Of a DNA stretch of 64,000 nucleotides, positions 57,469 to 64,000 are shown one piece after another. Position numbers and translations under genes: made by a program. The stretch's first letter is position 1; the number at the start of each line of letters is the position of its first letter. The stretch spans positions 124,001-188,000 of the forward strand of contig CANNFT010000001.1 of NCBI GenBank assembly GCA_947503895.1. Reading direction: 5' to 3'. The notes beneath the pieces were generated by a model, which saw only the letters and a program-made list of their open reading frames with translations, was not told the DNA's origin and did no database searches. The DNA comes from an uncultured Saccharospirillaceae bacterium (GTDB taxonomy: Bacteria > Pseudomonadota > Gammaproteobacteria > Pseudomonadales > Oceanobacteraceae).

Positions 57469-58899
57469 ATGAAGATCGTTCCCGTGGTGATGTCGGGCGG
57501 TGTGGGCTCTCGCTTATGGCCACTTTCGAGAGAGCTTTACCCTAAGCAGTTATTGTCTTTGGTTAACACCGGCTCAACGCTGCTGCAAGATACGTTATCA
57601 AGAGTGGAAAACCTCCAAGGTGAAGCGCCTTTAATCATCTGTAATACCGATCACCGATTTTTAGTAGCAGACCAAGGTAAGCATTTTGGTGTCGCTCCCG
57701 ATCGCATATTGCTTGAACCTGTGGGCCGCAATACTGCTCCTGCTATCGCGGCAGCCGCACTAGAATTTCGTAAGCGAGGTGAAGATCCTTTAATGCTTGT
57801 GCTTGCAGCAGATCACGCCATCAAAGATCAAGAAGCTTTCGAGGCGGCTGTTTTAAGAGGTGTGCCTTCCGCAGAATCAGGACGCTTAGTGACGTTTGGA
57901 ATTGAGCCGACACAGCCAGAAACAGGCTATGGCTACATCAAATCGGGAAAGGATTTTGGTGATGACAGCTTTGCCGTGGATGCCTTTGTCGAAAAGCCCG
58001 ATGCGGCTACCGCGCAGCAGTATTTAGATTCGGGTGATTATTACTGGAACAGCGGTATGTTTCTATTCAAGGCATCCGTTTTTCTATCTGAGTTACAAGC
58101 TCATGCGCCAGATATTTTTAAGACAGTGCGGGCCGCAGTCGACGATGCGGAGCGTGTGTATGGATACGTGCAGTTATCTGAACGCTCCTTTTCTGCTTGC
58201 CCAGAAGATTCCATCGATTATGCCGTCATGGAGAAAACTCAGTTAGCCGCTGTCGTTCCGATGTCTGCCGGTTGGAACGATGTGGGATCATGGAGTGCGC
58301 TTTGGGAGATCGGCGATAAAGATCAGGACGATAACGTAGTCATTGGTGACGTTATGCTGGAAGGGGCCTCCGGAAATTTCATCAAAGGTGAAAAGCGACT
58401 GATTGCTGCGCTAGGCGTTGAAGATTTGGTCATAGTGGATACGAAGGATGCCGTCTTAGTTGCCCATAAAAACAGCGCCCAGCAAGTTAAGAAAATCGTT
58501 AGTCGACTAAAATCTCAAGCAAGACCCGAAGTGGAGCTGCATGCGCGCGCATTCCGCCCTTGGGGCTCTTATGAAACTGTGGATGAAGATGATCGCTTTA
58601 AGGTTAAGCGAATTGTCGTCAACCCCGGCGCACAGTTGTCTTTGCAAAAGCACCATCATCGAGCTGAACATTGGATTGTTGTGAAAGGTACAGCGCGAGT
58701 CACACGTGGTGAAAATGTTTTTCTAATGAGTGAAAACGAATCAACTTTTATTCCTCTAGGTGAAACCCATCGTCTTGAGAACCCAGGAAAAATCCCATTG
58801 GAGATGATAGAAGTACAATCGGGTGCGTATTTAGGTGAAGACGATATTGTTCGGTTTAGTGATCAATATGGTCGAGAAGGGAAAGGGGATGACTCATGA
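57469..58899 (+). CDS. manC: Mannose-1-phosphate guanylyltransferase / mannose-6-phosphate isomerase
   Basis: The protein has 476 residues from the ATG at 57469. The N-terminal nucleotidyltransferase has MSGGVGSRLWPLSRELYPKQ and FVEKPD. The C-terminal type II isomerase cupin has RPWGSYETVDED and QKHHHRAEHWIVVKGTA. It makes GDP-mannose for surface polysaccharide. The stop overlaps the kdsC start by 4 bases, linking GDP-mannose to Kdo supply. Confidence 0.93.
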   Translation: MKIVPVVMSGGVGSRLWPLSRELYPKQLLSLVNTGSTLLQDTLSRVENLQGEAPLIICNTDHRFLVADQGKHFGVAPDRILLEPVGRNTAPAIAAAALEFRKRGEDPLMLVLAADHAIKDQEAFEAAVLRGVPSAESGRLVTFGIEPTQPETGYGYIKSGKDFGDDSFAVDAFVEKPDAATAQQYLDSGDYYWNSGMFLFKASVFLSELQAHAPDIFKTVRAAVDDAERVYGYVQLSERSFSACPEDSIDYAVMEKTQLAAVVPMSAGWNDVGSWSALWEIGDKDQDDNVVIGDVMLEGASGNFIKGEKRLIAALGVEDLVIVDTKDAVLVAHKNSAQQVKKIVSRLKSQARPEVELHARAFRPWGSYETVDEDDRFKVKRIVVNPGAQLSLQKHHHRAEHWIVVKGTARVTRGENVFLMSENESTFIPLGETHRLENPGKIPLEMIEVQSGAYLGEDDIVRFSDQYGREGKGDDS

Positions 58900-59462
58900 G
58901 CAGCTCAGCTTTGAATGCGCAAAAAGAAAAAATCAAACTGGTAGTTTTTGATGTGGACGGCGTATTGACCGACGGAACACTGTCGTATTCAGCGAGTGGG
59001 GAGGCCGTAAAACATTTTAACGTTAAGGATGGTGTTGGCATTAAACTGCTCCAAACCTATGGTGTGGATGTAGCAGTAATATCGGCCAAGACTTCTGAGC
59101 CTCTAACCAAACGCATGTCAGACCTTGGTGTTAAGCACTTTTTCCCCGCCACAACAGACAAGCTAAAAGTCTTGTTAGAGTTAATGTCCGTGCTTGGAAT
59201 TCAATTAGATGAAGTTGCCTATGCGGGCGATGATGTTATTGATTTAAAAGTAATGCAAAAAGTGGGCGTATCATTTGCGCCTTCAGACGCTTTTTGGATG
59301 GTAAAAAAGTACGCCACATTAGAGCTTGAGTCTGCGGGCGGGAAGGGTGTTGCTCGCGAAGTTTGCGATCATATTTTATCTGCAAAGATGGACTTAGAAG
59401 AGGCATATATAAAAGCTATGCTGCCAGAATTCGAATCCAAAGACTTTGCAAAACTCGTTTAA
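58896..59462 (+). CDS. kdsC: 3-deoxy-D-manno-octulosonate 8-phosphate phosphatase
   Basis: The 188-residue HAD phosphatase has DVDGVLTDG (19-27) with the nucleophile Asp and GDDVIDL near 110-117. It is C-type without a cap, the KdsC layout. It removes phosphate from Kdo-8-phosphate. The overlap with manC and the short gap to kdsB support an operon. Confidence 0.9.
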   Translation: MSSSALNAQKEKIKLVVFDVDGVLTDGTLSYSASGEAVKHFNVKDGVGIKLLQTYGVDVAVISAKTSEPLTKRMSDLGVKHFFPATTDKLKVLLELMSVLGIQLDEVAYAGDDVIDLKVMQKVGVSFAPSDAFWMVKKYATLELESAGGKGVAREVCDHILSAKMDLEEAYIKAMLPEFESKDFAKLV

Positions 59463-59495
59463 GTATTCATTTAGATAACTATTGAAAACACGCAC

Positions 59496-60266
59496 ATGTC
59501 AAAAAATTTCAAAATCGTTATTCCGGCTCGATATGGTTCGAGCCGATTGCCGGGTAAGCCACTTATTGAGTTATCTGGGAAGCCCATGATTGAGCACGTC
59601 TACCATCGCGCACTGGAAAGTGGCGCGCATGAAATTGTCATTGCGACTGACGATGAGCGAATTCAAAAAGTGGCGACATCCTTCGGCGCGACCGTTGTAA
59701 TGACCGATCCCAATCATGAAAACGGCACTGAAAGAATCGCGGAGGTTGTCGAGAAATTGGATTGGAATGATGATGACGTCATTGTGAACCTGCAAGGCGA
59801 CGAACCTCTCATACCAAAATCTCTGATCGAACAAACTGCTCTGAGTTTGATTGAGCATCCTGACGCTGGCATGTCGTCGCTTTGCACGCCCATTGACTGT
59901 GCAGAAGATGCATTTGACCCGAATGTCGTCAAAGTGGTGCTGCAGAATGAAGGTTATGCGATGTACTTTAGTCGAGCGCCCATTCCTTGGGATCGTGACC
60001 TCTATCGTTCCGGCCAAGATAATATGACAAAGCTCGCCCCCGTCTATCGGCACATCGGAATGTACGGTTATCGCGTATCGTTTTTAAAGGATTATTTGAA
60101 GATGAAATCTACAGCGCTGGAGCAAGCGGAGTGCTTAGAGCAACTCCGCGCACTTTGCTACGGAGTGAAAATTCATATGGGTGTTATTGATGAAGCACCT
60201 GGGCACGGAATTGATACACCGAGCGATGTTGCAAGGGTTGAAGCAATCTTATCTGCGACCAACTAA
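59496..60266 (+). CDS. kdsB: CMP-Kdo synthetase
   Basis: The 256-residue protein has IPARYGSSRLPGKPL at the N-terminus, VNLQGDEPLI in the middle and GIDTPSDVARVEAIL at the C-terminus, the standard KdsB signatures. It activates Kdo with CTP for lipid A core synthesis. It begins 33 bases after kdsC. Confidence 0.95.
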   Translation: MSKNFKIVIPARYGSSRLPGKPLIELSGKPMIEHVYHRALESGAHEIVIATDDERIQKVATSFGATVVMTDPNHENGTERIAEVVEKLDWNDDDVIVNLQGDEPLIPKSLIEQTALSLIEHPDAGMSSLCTPIDCAEDAFDPNVVKVVLQNEGYAMYFSRAPIPWDRDLYRSGQDNMTKLAPVYRHIGMYGYRVSFLKDYLKMKSTALEQAECLEQLRALCYGVKIHMGVIDEAPGHGIDTPSDVARVEAILSATN

Positions 60267-60307
60267 GCAATTGATTCATAGCCAGTTAATCTTGTGTTGC
60301 GTGTGCG

Positions 60308-60655
60308 CTAAGCGTGTATGAATGCAATTTTTGACGGTCGAGTGTGTTTGCTGGTTGCGGGCGAGTCATTCCAAATGATCTGAACGCCCTTTGCAAGGCC
60401 AGCTTTATCAATGGCGCTTGCATCGGACTTTGAGAATAAACTGAGGGGAGCGGTGATTGACTCATGTAATTGGGAGTTTATGGCCATCATAATGGCTCCC
60501 TTGGCACCACGCTGGGTTTTGGCGTGTAAAAGAAGCACTCTATCTTGTGTCTCTTTTGGCCATGTCTTAAGTGCTTTTTGCTGGTTTGCGGAAGGGCACA
60601 CCCAAAGGCGCCAGTATTTTTCAGTTTGAAATTTGTGATTTGTCGTGGCTAGCAT
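60308..60655 (-). CDS. Small protein under a LexA box (SulA-like candidate)
   Basis: This 115-residue protein has an acidic/hydrophobic middle (RVLLLHAKTQRGAKGAIMMA). It lies 34 bases after a perfect LexA box at 60689-60704. Single SOS genes of this size with such a promoter are often division inhibitors of the SulA type, but the sequence itself does not show a convincing SulA motif. The call rests mainly on the promoter. Confidence 0.5.
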   Translation of the reverse strand: MLATTNHKFQTEKYWRLWVCPSANQQKALKTWPKETQDRVLLLHAKTQRGAKGAIMMAINSQLHESITAPLSLFSKSDASAIDKAGLAKGVQIIWNDSPATSKHTRPSKIAFIHA

Positions 60656-60688
60656 GTTGCACTCATTGATATGTTTTTATATACAGTA

Positions 60689-60704
60689 CTGTATGGTTGA
60701 ACAG
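60689..60704. promoter_or_regulatory. LexA (SOS) box
   Basis: CTGT-ATGGTTGA-ACAG, within TACTGTATGGTTGAACAGTA, is a full consensus CTGT-N8-ACAG with TA flanks. It sits 34-49 bases upstream of the minus-strand gene at 60655, and 171 bases before tig on the other side. Confidence 0.82.
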
Positions 60705-60875
60705 TATTCAATGGTCGATATTGGCCTAATTTTGTATAAAATAAGCACTTCCATCAGGATTACACGTGTGTAAGTTACCTATTTGGTTGAAAAAGGCTTG
60801 ATTCGCCGGATACACATCAATAGAGTGTTGTCCCCTGAAAATCCACTAGCTTCTGTATGTGTGTGAGAGGCATTA

Positions 60876-62186
60876 ATGCAAGTTTCCGTTGAAACAACAT
60901 CTGGCTTGGAACGCAAGCTGATTATCGATATCCCTGCTGCTAACGTAGAGCAGGAAATCAGCAAGCGTTTACAACAAGTATCACGTAACGCCCGAATTGA
61001 CGGGTTTCGCTCTGGCAAAGTGCCAATGCGAATCGTTAAACAGCGCTATGGTAAAGGCGTTCGCGAAGAAGTCTTAGGCGAGCAAATGCAGCGCGGCTTC
61101 ATCGAGGCGATTACTCAAGAGAAATTAAACCCTGCAGGCGCGCCTCAAGTTGAGCCGACTGTAGATGAAGAAGGCAAAGACTTTCAATTTACTGCCACCT
61201 TCGAGATATACCCGGTTGTTGAGTTGCAAGGCCTTGATGCCATCGAAGTCGAGCAACTGACTGCTGACGTGACAGATGCAGACATGGATAACATGTTAGA
61301 TATCTTGCGTAAGCAACAAGCTGAGTACTCAGAAACCGCTGAAGCGGCCAAAGATGGCGATCGAGTTAAGATCGACTTTGATGGTTACGTAGATGGCGAA
61401 GCTTTTGAAGGCGGCAAGGCAGAAGGTTACTCCTTGGTATTGGGCTCTAAGAGCATGATTCCAGGCTTTGAAGATCAATTGATTGGTTCGAAGGCGGGTG
61501 AAGAGAAAACCATTAAGGTGACTTTCCCTGAAGACTATCAATCTGAAGACCTTCAAGGTAAAGAAGCTGAATTTAAGATTATTGTTCATGCGGTTGAGGT
61601 AGCTGAGCTACCAGAGCTAAATGAAGAGTTTTTCACTAAGTTTGGTGTCGAGGCCGACTCTGAAGCAGCTTTCCGAGAAGAAGTTAGCAAGAACATGGCT
61701 CGCGAACTAAAACAAGCGATTCAGCGTCATACTAAGAATCAAGTAATGGATGGCTTAGTACTTCAAAATGCTATCGATGTTCCTTCTGCACTAGTCGCTC
61801 AAGAAATTCAGCGTCTGAAGCAGCAGGCTATTCAGCAGTTTGGTGGCGGTCAACAGTTTGATGCAAGCGCATTGCCTGATGAGTTGTTCACAGCTCAAGC
61901 TGAGCGTCGTGTTAAGCTTGGATTGCTGATCAATGCAGCGATTGAAAAGTTCGAACTAAAAGCTGATTCTGCTCGCGTAGATGCTTTAATTGAAGATATG
62001 GCCTCTACCTTCCAAGATCCTGAGCAGGTTAAGCAATACTACAAGTCCAACAAAGAGCAACTTGCTCAGTTGGAAGCTTTGGCACTTGAAGAACAAGTTG
62101 TAGACACTCTGCTGGATCAAGCCAAGGTGACTCAGAAGGCTAGCAACTACGAAGATGCGATTAAAGCGGCAAACCCAGCCCAATAA
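60876..62186 (+). CDS. tig: Trigger factor, ribosome-associated chaperone
   Basis: The 436-residue protein has the ribosome-binding loop region GFRSGKVP (44-51), a central FKBP-type peptidyl-prolyl isomerase domain (about 160-245) and a C-terminal helical cradle. Length matches E. coli Tig (432). It is followed by a terminator-like hairpin and clpP, the standard tig-clpP-clpX order. Confidence 0.96.
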   Translation: MQVSVETTSGLERKLIIDIPAANVEQEISKRLQQVSRNARIDGFRSGKVPMRIVKQRYGKGVREEVLGEQMQRGFIEAITQEKLNPAGAPQVEPTVDEEGKDFQFTATFEIYPVVELQGLDAIEVEQLTADVTDADMDNMLDILRKQQAEYSETAEAAKDGDRVKIDFDGYVDGEAFEGGKAEGYSLVLGSKSMIPGFEDQLIGSKAGEEKTIKVTFPEDYQSEDLQGKEAEFKIIVHAVEVAELPELNEEFFTKFGVEADSEAAFREEVSKNMARELKQAIQRHTKNQVMDGLVLQNAIDVPSALVAQEIQRLKQQAIQQFGGGQQFDASALPDELFTAQAERRVKLGLLINAAIEKFELKADSARVDALIEDMASTFQDPEQVKQYYKSNKEQLAQLEALALEEQVVDTLLDQAKVTQKASNYEDAIKAANPAQ

Positions 62187-62242
62187 TCAATTTTTCAGCT
62201 ACTCTTTAGTGCCAAATGGCATAAAAAAAGTCTACACTCCAT

Positions 62243-62282
62243 AAAACAGCTGTTACTGATCGCAGTGACAGCTGTTTTTTTC
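62243..62282 (+). terminator. Terminator between tig and clpP
   Basis: The stem AAACAGCTGTTACT with AGTGACAGCTGTTT and a 6-base loop is followed by T7. It lies 57 bases after the tig stop. Confidence 0.8.
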
Positions 62283-62307
62283 AAAGTGTCGTTGATGGAG
62301 ATAACGA

Positions 62308-62937
62308 ATGAAAGATCTATTGGCCGCTCAAGACTCCTCTATCACAATGTCTGGCCTAGTCCCTATGGTGGTTGAACAAACTGCGCGCGGGGAGCGATCC
62401 TATGATATTTACTCTCGTTTATTGAAAGAGCGTGTCATCTTTCTTGTTGGCCAGGTAGAAGACCACATGGCCAATCTTGTGGTTGCTCAGTTGTTGTTTC
62501 TTGAGGCTGAAAACCCAGAAAAAGACATCCACCTGTATATCAATTCTCCTGGTGGATCTGTGACTGCAGGTATGTCGATCTATGACACCATGCAGTTCAT
62601 CAAGCCTGATGTGAACACGATTTGCATCGGCCAAGCATGCAGCATGGGTGCATTTTTGTTGGCATCTGGTGCGAAAGACAAGCGTTTCTGCTTGCCAAAC
62701 AGTCGAGTTATGATTCACCAGCCAAGTGGCGGTGCGCAAGGACAGGCAACAGATATCCTTATTCATGCAGAGAATATTAAAGAGACGAAAAACCGTCTAA
62801 ATAAAATATTGGCACAGCATACTGGTAACAGTGTTGAGAAAGTAGCGGCAGATACTGAGCGTGATAACTTCATGGATGCGCCAGAAGCTTTAGAATATGG
62901 CTTGGTTGACCAAATCCTAGAAAAGCGTCAGGGTTAA
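62308..62937 (+). CDS. clpP: ATP-dependent Clp protease proteolytic subunit
   Basis: The 209 residues include the catalytic triad S112 (ACSMGAF), H137 (MIHQPS) and D186. The N-terminus has a short propeptide. ClpP forms a tetradecamer that works with ClpX or ClpA. It is followed by clpX after 97 bases. Confidence 0.97.
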   Translation: MKDLLAAQDSSITMSGLVPMVVEQTARGERSYDIYSRLLKERVIFLVGQVEDHMANLVVAQLLFLEAENPEKDIHLYINSPGGSVTAGMSIYDTMQFIKPDVNTICIGQACSMGAFLLASGAKDKRFCLPNSRVMIHQPSGGAQGQATDILIHAENIKETKNRLNKILAQHTGNSVEKVAADTERDNFMDAPEALEYGLVDQILEKRQG

Positions 62938-63034
62938 GGCAGCTGCCTTTTGGATTTTTTTGGTATAGCTACTTGAAAATCACTGTATTTAGCGACATCT
63001 TTGTCAGATGCGACCGAGTTAATGAGGGGGTCGA

Positions 63035-64000
63035 ATGACCGACGAATCAAACGGTAAAGGCGAAGATAAGGGTAAACTGCTCTACTGCTCTTTTTGCGGC
63101 AAAAGCCAGCATGAAGTGCGTAAGTTAATAGCGGGCCCTTCGGTCTTTATCTGTGATGAATGTGTTGACCTATGCAACGACATCATCAGAGAGGAAGTGC
63201 AAGAAAATCAGGGGGATGCACCTTCTGATCGATTGCCTACACCAAAAGAAATTAAAGAAACGCTTGATGAGTACGTGATAGGCCAGGATCGGGCAAAAGT
63301 TGTCCTATCGGTGGCTGTCTATAATCACTACAAACGCCTGCGTCATGGCGAAGGCAAAAAAGGCGTCACAGAATTGGCCAAGAGTAATATTTTGCTCATC
63401 GGTCCGACGGGTAGTGGTAAAACGCTGCTTGCTGAAACTCTGGCACGCTTGCTAAATGTTCCATTCACCATTGCAGATGCGACAACTCTGACTGAAGCAG
63501 GTTACGTTGGTGAAGACGTTGAGAACATTATCCAGAAGTTGTTACAAAAATGTGACTACGACGTAGATAAGGCGCAGCGTGGAATCGTTTATATCGATGA
63601 GATTGATAAAATCTCTCGTAAATCTGACAACCCGTCCATCACACGAGATGTAAGTGGCGAAGGTGTTCAGCAGGCGTTACTTAAGCTGATTGAAGGTACA
63701 GTTGCCTCTGTTCCTCCTCAGGGCGGTCGTAAGCACCCACAGCAAGAATTTTTGCAAGTGGACACTGCAAATATATTGTTTGTTTGTGGTGGAGCGTTTG
63801 CCGGACTTGATCAGGTTATACGAGATCGAACTGAGAAAAGCAGTATTGGTTTTAATGCAATTGTTAAGGCCAAGGATGACACGAAAGAAGTTGGTTCTTT
63901 ACTTAAAAATGTGGAACCGATGGACTTAGTGAAATACGGTTTGATTCCGGAATTCATTGGGCGTCTTCCGGTTGTTGCTACACTGGATGAGCTAGATGAA
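63035..64000 (+). CDS. clpX: ClpX ATPase subunit, 3' end outside window
   Basis: The first 322 codons are present and run off the window. The N-terminal zinc-binding domain has CSFCGKS and CDECVDLC. Walker A GPTGSGKT and Walker [10 protein letters not shown] are visible, with the [19 protein letters not shown] segment. The ATG at 63035 has GAGGGGG before it. ClpX unfolds substrates for ClpP. Confidence 0.96.
   Translation, partial: MTDESNGKGEDKGKLLYCSFCGKSQHEVRKLIAGPSVFICDECVDLCNDIIREEVQENQGDAPSDRLPTPKEIKETLDEYVIGQDRAKVVLSVAVYNHYKRLRHGEGKKGVTELAKSNILLIGPTGSGKTLLAETLARLLNVPFTIADATTLTEAGYVGEDVENIIQKLLQKCDYDVDKAQRGIVYIDEIDKISRKSDNPSITRDVSGEGVQQALLKLIEGTVASVPPQGGRKHPQQEFLQVDTANILFVCGGAFAGLDQVIRDRTEKSSIGFNAIVKAKDDTKEVGSLLKNVEPMDLVKYGLIPEFIGRLPVVATLDELDE

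Overview
This is a chromosomal segment of a gammaproteobacterium, probably a marine one with an Oceanospirillales/Alteromonadales-like gene repertoire. The evidence is the set of housekeeping neighbours (tig-clpP-clpX, kdsC-kdsB, purB-roxA, gltX next to tRNA genes, malate synthase G), a periplasmic nitrate reductase, GspA/GspB type II secretion accessory proteins and an acyl-homoserine-lactone (AHL) system. The genus cannot be fixed from this sequence.

Left conserved part (1-31.9 kb): an overlapping set runs from an unknown protein tail and a barrel-like outer-membrane protein through gspA, gspB and dinG. A LpxL-type acyltransferase follows. The napEFDABC operon (8.2-13.0 kb) has candidate Fur and FNR sites in front of it. 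After a DEAD-box helicase comes a luxI-orf-luxR quorum-sensing cluster with a well-formed lux box (CTG-N10-CAG) before luxI, then an orphan acyl-CoA-synthetase C-terminal domain. On the minus strand lie purB, a GDT1-like transporter, roxA, a GNAT protein and a lipoprotein. Next come glcB, small DUF proteins, a TerB-like protein, tal and dusA.

Accessory part (about 32.0-49.5 kb): a decayed genomic island sits at the 5' side of dusA, bounded by 32-bp direct repeats that differ at one base (32026-32057 and 49509-49540). It begins with a tyrosine recombinase carrying two in-frame stops, a frameshifted PrtN-like activator and an FtsK-gamma remnant. Then come a short run of integron-type gene cassettes separated by attC-like sites with no integron integrase, an intact insertion sequence (IS), and a 450-bp segment present twice 8 kb apart. 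The island also holds a 696-residue coiled-coil orphan, an IS256-like element containing a broken IS66-like element, a split cassette gene, a phage-type regulator, a nonsense- and frameshift-damaged membrane/coiled-coil gene and an IS481 fragment. Just outside the right repeat is a second diverged scrap of the same integrase start, suggesting a tandem second element.

Right conserved part (49.5-64 kb): kptA, a frameshifted membrane gene, a lipocalin, a 7TMR-DISM/degenerate-GGDEF/EAL protein, gltX, tRNA-Ala(GGC) and tRNA-Glu(UUC). The tRNAs are followed by about four degenerate tandem repeats that look derived from the tRNA-Glu 3' half. Then come manC-kdsC-kdsB (GDP-mannose and Kdo supply), a small gene behind a textbook LexA box, and tig, clpP and the start of clpX.

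Gene families were named by reading motifs and domain order. No database search was run.
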